DNA of 64,000 nt, taken from contig NC_092333.1 of assembly GCF_046630445.1 (NCBI RefSeq), positions 717,146,001 to 717,210,000 of the forward strand. The letters are read 5' to 3'. Both the position numbers and the translations under genes were made by a program. Source of the DNA: Rutidosis leptorrhynchoides (taxonomy: Eukaryota > Streptophyta > Magnoliopsida > Asterales > Asteraceae). This document shows positions 45,157-56,161 of this stretch, piece after piece; the first letter of the stretch is position 1, and every line of letters starts with the position of its first letter. The notes under the pieces were generated by a model that ran no database searches, was not told the DNA's origin, and saw only the letters and a program-made list of their open reading frames with translations.

Positions 45157-47150
45157 TGATAATGCTAAAAACGAACATATATTTCATAGCATTATTCCTC
45201 AAGAAAGACAAGCTTTTAGTTGCAATTGTTCTATTTACAAGTGATATTCGTTTAAATAATAAAAGGTGAAGACAAAAGACAGATTCGACGAATTGAAGAC
45301 GCAAACGACCAAAAAGCTCAAAAGTACAAAAGACAATCAAAGAGGTTCCAATTATTGATAAGAAACGCCTCGAAATTACAAGAGTACAAGATTCAAAACG
45401 CAAAATACAAAATATAAAATTGTACGCAAGGACGTTCAAAAATCCGGAACCGGGACCAGAGTCAACTCTTAACGCTCGACGCAACGGACTAAAAATTACA
45501 AGTTAACTATGTATATAAATATAATATAATATATAATTAATTATATTAATTATATATATATTATATATATATATTATAAACCGTCGGCAGAGAAAGACTC
45601 CAAGGGTGTGAGCTGTAAATACATTCTCCGCGACTCGCGGAGTTTGAAGGCAAAATTCACCGCGAGTCGCGGAGCCCCAAAAATCAACTCTGGCTATAAA
45701 GCAAACCGAATTCTGATCATTTTTCATATTCTATTTCTCTCTTCTCTCATATATACGTAAAATATATATATATAATTTATATTTTAATTTTAATTATAAT
45801 TCTAATAATAAGGGTATGTTAGCGAATATTGTAAGGGTGTAAGTCGAAATTCTGTCCGTGTAACGCTACGCTATTTTTAATCATTGTAAGTTATGTTCAA
45901 CCTTTTTACATTAATGTCTCGTAGCTAAGTTATTATTATGCTTATTTAAAACGAAGTAATCATGATGTTGGGCTAATTACTAAAATTGGATAATTGGGCT
46001 TTGTACCATAATTGGGGTTTGGACAAAAGAACGACACTTGTGGAAATTAGACTATGGGCTATTAATGGGCTTTATATTTGTTTAACTAAATGAAAGTTTG
46101 TTAATGTTAATATAAAGATTTACAATTGGGCGTCCCTATAAATTACCATATACACTCAATCGGACACGATGGGCGGGGTATTTATATGTACGAATAATCG
46201 TTCATTTAACCGGACACGGGAATGGATTAATAGCCACTAGAATAATTAAAACAGGGGTGAAATTACATTCAAGGGTAATTGGTGTAATTGTTAGCAAAGT
46301 AGTAAAACCTTGGTTTACACGCAGTCGATAACCTGGTGTATTCATTAAACAAAGTATTAAAACCTTGTTACAATTCGAATCCCCAATTAGTTGGAATATT
46401 TAACTTCAGGTATAAGAATAATTTGATGAGGACACTCGCACTTTATATTTATGACTGATGGACTGTTATGGACAAAAACCAGACGGACATATTAAATAAT
46501 CCAGGACAAAGGACAATTAACCCATGGGCATAAAACTAAAATCAACACGTCAAACATCATGATTACGGAAGTTTAAATAAGCATAATTCTTTTATTTAAT
46601 ATTTAATTTCCTTTATTTTATATTTAATTGCACTTCTAATTATCGCACTTTTATTTATTGTTATTTTATTTAATCGCACTTTTAATTATCATACTTTTTA
46701 ATTATCGCAAGTTTATTTTATCGCACTTTTATTATTCGCAATTTCATTATCGTTATTTACTTTACGCTTTAATTTAAGTCTTGTATTCATTTTTAATATT
46801 TTACATTTGGTTTTAACTGCGACTAAAGTTTTAAAATCGACAAACCGGTCATTAAACGGTAAAAAAACCCCCCTTTATAATAATAATATTACTTATATAT
46901 ATATTTGTATTTTTATAAAAGTAAACTAATATAGCGTTGAGCTTTGTTTAAAGATTTCCCTGTGGAACGAACCGGACTTACTAAAAACTACACTACTGTA
47001 CGATTAGGTACACTGCCTATAAGTGTTGTAGCAAGGTTTAAGTATATCCATTCTATAAATAAATAAATATCTTATGTAAAATTGTATCGTATTTAATAGT
47101 ATTTCCTGCAAAAATTTAATAGTATTTTATACCCCTCTGCTTTGACATCA
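45157..47150 (+). repeat. 3' LTR of the Athila-like element
   Basis: 1994 bases, same ends as the 5' copy, followed by target duplication ATAGT. The hairpin pair is at 45626-45642 and 45660-45672; here the second copy is perfect, whereas the 5' LTR has one changed base. Confidence 0.93.
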
Positions 47151-47365
47151 ATAGTCTTAAAAAGAAATAATATATATAATAGAATTGAGACGATTTGAAC
47201 AATTAATCTAGTATAACTCAAAAATGAATAGTAGCCACTGAAAATAACAACATGATCTTGACATATCATTTGTTCAATTTGGTCGATCTAATACTTAGTT
47301 AATTCTTTTATCTCTATGATCCCACTTATACCTAATCGATAACGAACCAGAATGACATTTTAAGC

Positions 47366-47503
47366 AACCCCAAGGGGTGGTCTAGTGGTTAGATGTTTGG
47401 AAATCTCCAAAGGAGACCAAGGTTCAACCCTCACTAGCACTTTCGGGGGTTTGCCTTACAAAAAAAAAAAATTTTAAAAAATAATAATAATAAATAAATA
47501 AAT
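47366..47503 (+). mobile_element. tRNA-derived SINE with 13-bp target duplication
   Basis: A 138-bp insert carries an RNA polymerase III box A, TGGTCTAGTGG (47378-47388), and a box B, GGTTCAACCCT (47421-47431), about 33 bases apart. It then has a T/G-rich stretch and an A-rich tail (about 47460-47500). The flanks TGACATTTTAAGC (47353-47365) and TGACATTTTAAGC (47504-47516) are exact 13-bp duplications, as expected for LINE-type insertion. It is not a real tRNA gene, because no cloverleaf acceptor pairing is visible. Confidence 0.85.
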
Positions 47504-47516
47504 TGACATTTTAAGC

Positions 47517-47849
47517 CCAATTTCATCTATTTTTGTTGAGGCAATTTTTACTTTGAAACGGAGAGAATACAATCGTATATGTATGAGTGTTAGATAATAA
47601 TTTACGTTCATACATTATTGACTATATGTACCAAATGTTGTGGATATTTTGATCGTAAAACCACAACAATCAACACAAATGTAGCCACAAGCATGTTATC
47701 TACCATACAGAAGACAACTACACTAAGAAGAAAAGAGAATAATCGAATCATAAACTAGACAAATATATGTATATATAACCTCCAAAAAGTACAACTACGT
47801 TTGAAATGTTGACTATGCAAATAGTTGTGAACACGATAACTACTATCAT
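47517..47849. other. Intergenic stretch, nothing recognised
   Basis: AT-rich host DNA between the SINE and Helitron B, without a supported ORF. Confidence 0.5.
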
Positions 47850-48277
47850 ATTTCCCCTGTATACTAAAACACGTGGAGGATTTCGTCGTTTTGACCCCCC
47901 CACACTGTCCAAACGACAACACGAAAAAAAAACAATTTCCCCCCACAACTTCACCCAACTTTTAAGTTTAACCCCTCAATCAGGGGTGTAAAGCGTAAAT
48001 TTATTATTTTAATTAAAAAACTTGATTAAACTTCACCCATATTTTCAACGGGACACATCTTCCCGCTCGCCACACATTAAATTTTTTCTAACCCACCGTT
48101 TAACTCAGAAAAATCTTACGAACTCAACGGGACTAACTATACGCGAAACGGATACTTCTAAAAAAACACTCAATACCTCGAACTATATTCAATACATATA
48201 CACACCTATAATACGCTCCGTTAACTATGAATACGCAATCCAAAAGCCCCGCGGCATCGCGCGGGCCCATTTTCTAG
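47850..48277 (+). mobile_element. Small non-autonomous Helitron B
   Basis: The 3' end has a hairpin (GCCCCGCGGCATCGCGCGGG), then CCCATTTT and CTAG at 48274-48277, followed by T. The body has one unit of the family repeat with GGACTAACTATACGCGAAAC. The 5' end near CCCTGTATACTAAAACACG is placed by alignment with Helitron C and is approximate. It codes for nothing. Confidence 0.7.
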
Positions 48278-49014
48278 TATTAAACATAAAAGATATTAAG
48301 TTTGTGACCATATAACAAAAATGACTATCGCCGAACCTTTCATCTCGTCTACACTAAAAGACTACAAATATAAGTGATAGAATTATTTCAAGTATTTGAG
48401 TTGACACTCTCTACATTTTCGATTTTCTATTCATTCAAAAATTCATAAATGAATCGTAATTATTACACCACTAATTTTTATCTATACACAACGAAACATG
48501 ATTATGATTTATAGTGAGGAAATTAACCAAAATGCCCTTTTGTCGAACGAAATATAACAATTTACTAAATTTTTTTATTTTGTGATTTGCATGTGGCCTT
48601 TTCGATTTGCGAATGGCCTGAATTTAATCGAGAAATTTGGCGATTTCGCAAGCAAAGAAAAAAAAAGTGATTTGTAAATCTAATTTGTAATATGCGAACG
48701 GGACATGTGATAAACTTTTTACATACTTTGCAATGTTATATCTTTTGAGTCGTAGCTCCGATTTAGTCATTTGTTTTGAAAATCGTGCATTTCTTCGAGA
48801 TCTAATCATTTTCAAAAATTCGAAGGCGGTTTTTCCAAACATTATTCTAAAACTCGATCTCTAAGACCTTTAAAGTCGACGTTCTACGTTGATCTTCGAC
48901 CTTTAAATGCACTTTGACCGCTCTTAACTTGCTATAAAACCTTTTAATTTGTAATTCAATAAGTTTATCACCAATGCCGACTGAAAGTACACAAAACTCC
49001 CCAATAATCAATTA

Positions 49015-52000
49015 ACCCTTATATAGTAAAGACATGAGAAATGTCGTCGTTTCAGTTATATCGGATTGTCGTTTTGAGTTTGTGTTCACATTACAAACGG
49101 TTCCTCAACTTCGGCTATATTTCCACAACGACCCCTCAAGTTTACACCTTTTTAGGGGTAAAAAGTGTAAATATATAATTTTATTAAAATAAAAAAACTA
49201 ATTTGAAATGTCCCGTTCATATTGATTATAAACGTTCCATAATAATTGATTTCGTCGCGAGGTTTTGACCTCTAAATGAGACGTTTTTCAAAGACTGCAT
49301 TCATTTTTAAAACAACCATAACCTTTATTTTATCGATAAAGGTTTAAAAAGCATTACATAGATTATCAAATAATGATAATCTAAAATATACCGTTTACAC
49401 ACGACCATTACATAATGGTTTATATTAAGAATATATTACATCAAAAATAAGTTTCTTGAATGCAGTTTTTACAAAATATCATATAAGCATAGACTCCAAA
49501 TCTTGTCCTTATTTTAGTATGCAACAGCGGAAGCTCTTAATAATCACCTGAGAATAAACATGATTAAAAACGTCAACAAAAATGTTGCTGAGTTATAGGT
49601 TTAACCTATATATTATCAAATCATAATAATAGACCACAAGATTTCATATTTCAATACATCCCATACATAGAGATAAAAATCATTCATACGGTAAACACCT
49701 GGTAACCGACATTAACAAGATGCATATAGAATATCTCCATCATTCCGGAACACCCATCGGACAAGATAAAATCGAAGTACTAAAGCATTCCAGATTCCAG
49801 AATGGGGCTTGTTGGGCCCGATAGATCTATCTTTAGGATTCGCGTCAATTTGGGGGTCTGTTCCCAAATTTTTAGGCTATCAAGCTAAAAAGGGGCATAT
49901 TCGGCTTCGATCATTCACCCATATAAAGTAGTTTCATTTACTTGTGTCTATTTCGTAAAATATTTATAAAATTGCATGTATTCTCATCCCAAAATATTAG
50001 ATTTTAAAAGTGAGACTATAACTCACTTTCACAGATTTTTACTTCGTCGAAAAGTAAGACTTGGCCACTGGTCGATTCACGAACCTATAACAAATATGTA
50101 CATATATATCAAAGTATGTTCAAAATATATTTATAACTTTTTTTAATACGTTTTACTGTTTTAAGTTTATTAAGTCAGCTGTCCTCGTTAGTAACCTACA
50201 ACTAGTTGTCCATAGTTAGATGTGCAGAAATAAATCGATATATATTATCTTGGATCAATCCACGACCCAGTGTATACACGTCTCAGGCTAGATCACAACT
50301 CAAAGTATATATATTTTTGGAATCAACCTCAACCCTGTATAGCTAACTCCAACATTACTGCATATAGAGTGTCTATGGTTGTTCCAAATAACATATATAC
50401 ATGGGTCGATATGATATGTCAAAACATTTGCATACGTGTCTATGGTATCCCAAGATTACATAATATATTAGAATACATGTATAATACAATATGAGTTAGC
50501 TAGGATATGATTAATATAGATTAGTTACCAATTTTCACGTAGCTACAACAAGCAAAAATATCCAATCTTGTTTTACCCATAACTTCTTCGTTTTAAATCC
50601 GTTTTGAGTGAATCCAATTGCTATGGTTTCATATTGAACTTAAGTTTATGAATCTATACAGAAAAAGTATAAGTTTATAGTCGGAAATACAGGTTACAAG
50701 TCGTTTTTGTAAAGGTAGTCATTTCAGTCGAAAGAACGACTTCTAGATGACCATTTTGAAACACATACTTTCACTTTGAGTTTAACCACGATTTTTGGAT
50801 ATAGTTTTATGTTCATAAGAAAAATTATTTTCTCAGAAGAACAACTTTTAAATCAAAGTTTATCATAATTTTTAATTAACTAACCCAAAACAGCCCGCGG
50901 TGTTACTACGACGGCGTATATCCGATTTTACGGTGTTTTTCGTGTTTTCAGGTTTTAAATCATTAAGTTAGCATATCATATAGATATAGAACATGTGTTT
51001 AGTTGATTTTAAAAGTCAAGTTAGAAGGATTAACTTTATTTGTGAACAAGTTTAGAATTAACTAAACTATGTTCTAGTGATTACAAGTTTAAATCTTCGA
51101 ATAAGATAGTTTTATATGTATGAATCGAATGATGTTACGAACATCATTACTACCTTAATTTTAGTAGGTAAACCTACTGGAAATGAGAAAAATAGATCTA
51201 GCTTCAGAGGATCCTTGGATGGCTTGAAAGTTCATGAAGCAGAATCATGACACAAAAACAAGTTCAAGTAAGATTTTCACTCGAAATAAAATTGTTATAG
51301 TTATAGAAATTGAATCAAAGTTTGAATATGAGTATTACCTTGTATTAGAAAGATATCTTACTGTAAATAAGAAAGATTTGTTGAGGTTGGATGATCACTT
51401 TACAAGATTGGAAGTAAGCTAGCAAACTTGGAAGTATTCTTGATTTTATTAAACTAGAACTTTTAGAATTTATGAAGAACAATTAGAACTTGAAGATAGA
51501 ACTTGAGAGAGATGAATTAGATGAAAAAAATTGAAGAATGAAAGTGTTTGTAGGTGTTTTTGGTCGTTGGTATATGGATTAGATATTAGGATGTGTAATT
51601 TTGTTTACATGTAAATAAGTCATGAATGATTACTAATATTTTTTGTAATTTTATGAGATATTTCATGCTAGTTGTCAAATGATGGTTCCCACATGTGTTA
51701 GGTGACTCACATGGGCTGCTAAGAGCTGATCATTGGAGTGTATATACTAATAGTACATACATCTAAAAACTGTGTATTGTACGAGTACGAATACGGGTGC
51801 ATACGAGTAGAATTGTTGATGAAACTGAACGAGGATGTAATTGTAAGCATTTTTCTTAAGTAGAAGTATTTTGATAAGTGTCTTGAAGTCTTTCAAAAGA
51901 GTATGAATACATATGAAAACACTACATGTATATACATTTTAACTGAGTCGTTAAGTCATCGTTAGTCGTTACATGTAAATGTTGTTTTGAAGCCTTTAGG

Positions 52001-52251
52001 TTAACGATCCTGTTAAGTGTTGTTAACCCATTATACATTATATCTAAAGAGATGTTAAATTATTACATTATCATGATATTATGATGTATTAATATATCTT
52101 AATATGATATATATACAATTAAATGTCGTTACAACGATAATCGTTACATATATGCCTCGTTTCGAAATCATTAAGTTAGTCGTCTTGTTTTTACATATGT
52201 AGTTCATTGTTAATATACTTAATGATATTTTTACTTATCATAATAAATTGT

Positions 52252-52318
<67 letters not shown>

Positions 52319-53060
52319 ATATATATGACATCATATAGTTTTTACAAGTTTTAACGTTCGTGAATCACCGGTCAACTTGGGTGGTCAATTGTCTATATGA
52401 AACATATTTCAATTAATCAAGTCTTAACAAGTTTGATTGCTTAACATGTTGGAAACACTTAATCATGTAAATAACAATTTCATTTAATATATATAAACAT
52501 GGAAAAGTTCGGGTCACTACATAATTCCACCCGAATTTATAACGAGCCCAATCTTCTCGCTCGGTGCGATTTAAATTTTTCCGAGACCACCGTTCAACTC
52601 GAAAAATTCTTACGAATCCAATGGGACTAACTATACGCGAAACGGACATTTCTAAAAAAATGATAAACACAACGACAACAAGTATCTTCTCGCTCGACAT
52701 GAGTTACATTTTTTCGACGGCATCGTCAGACTCGAAATAATTTTATGAACAAAACGAAACTAACCACGCTCGAAACGGACACTTTTTAAAAAACGCTAAA
52801 CACAACGACAGCCCGTATCTTTCTGTTCGCCGCGAGTCAATTTTCCCGACAACACCATTACACTCGAAAAAATTTATTGAACAAAACAAAACTAACTACG
52901 TTCGAAACGGATACTTTTTAAAAAACGCTTAACACAACGACATCTAAAACGGCGCTTAAGACATGGGCCGTGTTCCCCTCTGTAAATACACAACGCTACG
53001 TTAAATATGAATACGCAGGCCGAAAGCCCCCGCCGCAATGCGCGGACCGGTCCAGACTAG
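49015..53060 (+). mobile_element. Non-autonomous Helitron C, interrupted by a solo Tekay LTR
   Basis: The 5' part (49015-49203) and 3' part (52522-53060) are separated by the Tekay LTR. The 3' end has a GC-rich hairpin (GCCGCAATGCGCGG) and CTAG at 53057-53060, followed by T. Three to four units of ~115 bases with motifs such as CTATACGCGAAACGGAC (52640) and diverged forms near 52770 and 52905 fill the 3' part. The 5' end near CCTTATATAGTAAAGACATG is approximate. There is no Rep/helicase ORF. Confidence 0.65.
49204..52521 (-). repeat. Solo Tekay LTR inside Helitron C
   Basis: TGAAATG...CACTACA, 3318 bases in minus orientation. It is flanked by the 5-bp duplication TAATT (49199-49203, 52522-52526), with no internal region. 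A long AT dinucleotide run lies at about 52255-52315. Confidence 0.92.
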
Positions 53061-53442
53061 TTTGAATAAATAACACAAATCACAAAATTACTTATTTGAA
53101 CATGAAACACAAATCGAAACATATGTCGTTATTCAAATAAAACATGGGACTTTGACTTTAATACAAACAGATAGATCTCGAAAAATACGGTGATTAAATC
53201 GGAGTAACGAATCATAAAAATATAATTTTGCAAAGTTTACCGATCACGATCAATGTCTGCCACCCATTCACAAAAGTCCAAAAGTTATTTGCGATTTGCT
53301 AATGGGCATACGCAAATCGTAAATTCAGTTCACAAATCGCCAAAAGAAAAAAAAAATTGCGTTTTACGAGGGTATTTTGTGATAAAAAAAATTGAGGCAA
53401 AAAGTTATATGTCGTTCCAAAAAAGAGTATTTTAGTTATCCC

Positions 53443-53869
53443 TTTATAAGGTTATACGTAGTATTGTACAAAGATAAAACATGTTTAATGATGAATTGAT
53501 AGAATCAACCTTCAAGAATACTTTACAAACATATTAAAGTGTCTTAAACCCTAAAGTAATATTTCGATCATTGATGGTTAAACATAATATTGTTATTTAC
53601 AGTATGAAAAGTTCCAATCAGATATCGTATATTGGAACAAAAATGGACTTCTTGTAGGCATTGACTTACTAAAAGTTGTGATAAATGCACAACTATTTAT
53701 AATGAAGTCACAAAAACTATCCACTATACTTGTTCGTATAGAACAATTTGGCACACAATGCAAGTTTAGTAAATTTATCTGTATTAGTAGTGAAAATATC
53801 ACTACCAAATCACAAACCCAAAAACTTTATTCCTCTTATCATAAAAACACAATTACCTAATTTGAATAT
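53443..53869. other. Intergenic stretch, nothing recognised
   Basis: AT-rich; the short ORFs on both strands (53593-53808 and 53678-53860) overlap in antisense and show no family features. Confidence 0.5.
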
Positions 53870-54293
53870 ACATTTATATAATCTAATAAACCTCTAAAAT
53901 AATGACATCATCATTAAGTTAAATTATCATTTACTTTTCATAATGATGATGTCATAATTATATATTAATTTAATTAAAAAAATAATACAAAATCTTTTAT
54001 AAAAAGAAATATATTAATCTCTCATAAATTGTAATTTTATTTTTTTAAAAAATTAAAAAGGCATTTATTATTATTATTAATTATTATTATTTTTTAAAAA
54101 TATAAATATAATTATTCAACTTTGAGCGAACTTTATGTTTGTAAAATCAACGTCAAGTTTCTTAGTCAAAATCTGTAGTTCCACGGGGCAATAAACTAAA
54201 TGACTTTAACATTTACATTCACTTAATACCTAAAATATATTATTAAACTATTTCATTTAAACAAACCCGTATTTTTACGGGTCATTTCACTAG
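53870..54293 (+). mobile_element. Candidate non-autonomous Helitron D
   Basis: The 3' end has a perfect hairpin ACCCGTATTTTTACGGGT (54265-54282), then CATTTCA and CTAG at 54290-54293, followed by T. An internal inverted pair (ATGACATCATCATTA and TAATGATGATGTCAT, about 53902-53955) is visible. The start is a guess based on the sequence change near 53870. It belongs to a different family from Helitrons A-C. Confidence 0.5.
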
Positions 54294-54737
54294 TTATACA
54301 TATACATACATACATACAAAACATACACATAAAAAAAGGAGAACCGATGGCTCACTTTGGCTATACATGATGTATCGTGATAAAGGGATTGCAACATTTA
54401 AAATTTTAAATATAAGATGAAATGACCATTCATATTATAAGGTAAAGAAATGATTTTGGTACAGTATAAAAAAAAGTAATTTGGACAGTTATCAATTATA
54501 ATTTTTTACTTTCCACATTCAATAATATACATAAAAATGGATTTATTCAAAAAAAAAAAAAAAAAAAAATCCAAATGGTTGCATCTAGACTTTTTGACAA
54601 AAAAAAGAACTACGGAGTAATAACACTGTATTTTACTATTTTTATTGATTGATATGTTTGTAGTTCTAACAACAAAAGCATTACATCCAACCCCACTGGG
54701 TCCCCTTTTCCACCTGCAGTTATTATCTCAGCCCATC
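54294..54737. other. Upstream region of the DVL gene
   Basis: Contains a (CATA)n-like run (about 54297-54322) and an A run (54551-54568). No other gene or clear element was found. Confidence 0.5.
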
Positions 54738-54745
54738 TATATAAG
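54738..54745 (+). promoter_or_regulatory. TATA box of the DVL gene
   Basis: TATATAAG lies 103 bases before the DVL start codon, within a less AT-rich stretch. A transcript starting about 30 bases downstream would have a ~70-base leader. Confidence 0.65.
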
Positions 54746-54840
54746 CTCAACTTCTAAAACATAACCATGCCATCTCTGATCTCTCTGCTATTATACTAAA
54801 AACTGTTCTGGGGATTCATGCCTCACTAATCATCGGTCTA

Positions 54841-55029
54841 ATGGAATCAGAAAATCGTTCGAAAAGTGAAAACAATGCGATAACGGGGGAAGATAAACAC
54901 AAAGAGAAAGGTTCAAGATTCAAAAGGAGATGCTGCACATCACTGAAAGAGCAGTATTCAAGATTGTACATACTTACAAAATGTGTTGTTATATTGCTTT
55001 GTTGGCATAAGCATGCAAACTGTAGTTAA
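54841..55029 (+). CDS. DVL/ROTUNDIFOLIA-like small peptide (62 aa)
   Basis: The carboxy-terminal half, RRCCTSLKEQYSRLYILTKC and then VVILLCWHK, matches the conserved RTF/DVL domain: Cys, a Leu-Lys-Glu-Gln segment, Tyr-Ile, Arg/Lys-Cys, and a Cys-Trp-His ending. These plasma-membrane-associated plant peptides restrict polar cell proliferation in organ growth when overexpressed (family knowledge). The amino part is a charged variable region (MESENRSKSENN...). The length of 62 aa is normal for the family, and such genes are usually single-exon, as here. The start chosen is the first ATG in frame. Earlier ATGs near 54767 and 54819 are out of frame or quickly closed. It is the only intact host gene I see. 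It ends 11 bases before a MITE. Confidence 0.85.
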   Translation: MESENRSKSENNAITGEDKHKEKGSRFKRRCCTSLKEQYSRLYILTKCVVILLCWHKHANCS

Positions 55030-55040
55030 AATGCAAGATA

Positions 55041-55189
55041 AAGGGATGGACTTAGAATATAATCACTAAGGAGTAAAAAATAATTGTAAATTTTTTCTCT
55101 TTCTGAGGGGCAACAATTATGTCTCTATATGCCTTACAGATTTCTTCAGGGGCAGCTGCCCCCTGTTCTGTTTGTAGATCCATCCCTGC
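55041..55189. mobile_element. Candidate hAT-like MITE just after the DVL stop codon
   Basis: The ends AAGGGATGGACTTAG (left) and the inverse of CAGGGATGGATCTAC (right) form imperfect inverted repeats. An inner GGGGCAGCTGCCCC palindrome is present. Eight-base flanks (GCAAGATA, CTTAGATA) match at 5 of 8. The 149-bp size and CAGGG-type ends suggest a hAT MITE. It would form part of the DVL transcript's 3' untranslated region. Confidence 0.5.
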
Positions 55190-55246
55190 TTAGATACATA
55201 GTAAAATATGCACATGTATATATGTGTGCGTGCACTCATACAATCT

Positions 55247-55876
55247 GTTGATGATTACTAATATTTTTTGTAATTTTATGAGATATTTCATGCTAGTTGT
55301 CAAATGATGGTTCCCACATGTGTTAGGTGACTCACATGGGCTGTTAAGAGCTGATCATTGGATTATATATACCAATAGTACATATATCTAAAAGCTGTAT
55401 ATTGTACGAGTACGAATACGGGTGCATACGAGTAGAATTGTTGATGAAACTGAACGAGGATGTAATTGTAAGCATTTTTGTTAAGTAGAAGTATTTTGAT
55501 AAGTGTCTTGAAGTCTTTCAAAAGTGTATGAATACATATTAAAACACTACATGTATATACATTTTAACTGAGTCGTTAAGTCATCGTTAGTCGTTACATG
55601 TAAATGTTGTTTTGAAGCCTTTAGGTTAACGATCCTGTTAAGTGTTGTTAACCCATTATACATTATATCTAAAGAGATGTTAAATTATTACATTATCATG
55701 ATATTATGATGTATTAATATATCTTAATATGATATATATACAATTAAATGTCGTTACAACGATAATCGTTACATATATGTCTCGTTTCGAAATCATTAAG
55801 TTAGTAGTCTTGTTTTTACATATGTAGTTCATTGTTAATATACTTAATGATATTTTTACTTATCATAATATCATGT

Positions 55877-55969
<93 letters not shown>

Positions 55970-56161
55970 CATCATATAGTTTTTACAAGTTTTAACGTTC
56001 GTGAATCACCGGTCAACTTGGGTGGTCAATTGTCTATATGAAACCTATTTCAATTAATCAAGTATTAACAAGTTTAATTGTTTAACATGTTGGAAACACT
56101 TAATCATGTAAATAAAAATTTTATTTAATATATATAAACATGGAAAAGTTTGGGTCACTAC
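55247..56161 (-). repeat. Truncated 3' LTR of Tekay element D
   Basis: Only the last ~915 bases of the LTR (in plus-strand order) are present. Similarity to the solo LTR at 49204 begins abruptly at ATGATTACTAATATTTTTTG, and the remaining ~2.4 kb is missing. It ends TCACTACA at 56161, followed by the pol-side polypurine region. A long AT run occupies about 55880-55967. The truncation is a deletion or an assembly join. Confidence 0.85.

Larger units (their letters stand above)
36792..47150 (+). mobile_element. Athila-like gypsy element lacking RT and integrase (TR-GAG type)
   Basis: A 10,359-bp element with 1994-bp LTRs (36792-38785, 45157-47150) that differ at roughly nine positions. It is flanked by the 5-bp duplication ATAGT (36787-36791, 47151-47155). 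It has a tRNA-Asp primer site, a 905-aa gag-protease ORF, and about 2.2 kb of non-coding DNA where pol would be. No RT, RNase H or integrase motif is visible in any frame. It must be mobilised by proteins from another element (inference). Confidence 0.92.
48517..53442. mobile_element. Mutator-like TIR element, opened up by Helitron C
   Basis: The left arm (48517-49014) and right arm (53061-53442) are inverted copies of each other over roughly 300 bases. For example, AAAATGCCCTTTT... inward from the left matches the complement of the right end, and a CTCCGATTTA block with GAGATCTA is shared in inverse. Flanks TTTATAGTG (48508-48516) and TTTATAAGG (53443-53451) match at 7 of 9 bases, compatible with an aged 9-bp duplication. 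Long TIRs and a 9-bp duplication fit a non-autonomous MULE. The ORF at 48624-48842 (-) is a shadow within the arm. Confidence 0.65.

Noticed and set aside
47378-47431. Possible tRNA gene
   Set aside because: Boxes A and B are present, but no acceptor-stem pairing or full cloverleaf is visible; an A-rich tail and target duplications show it is a SINE.
48624-48842. 72-aa Lys/Arg-rich ORF
   Set aside because: It lies inside the inverted arm of the MULE-like element, and the matching arm at 53061-53442 does not keep the frame.
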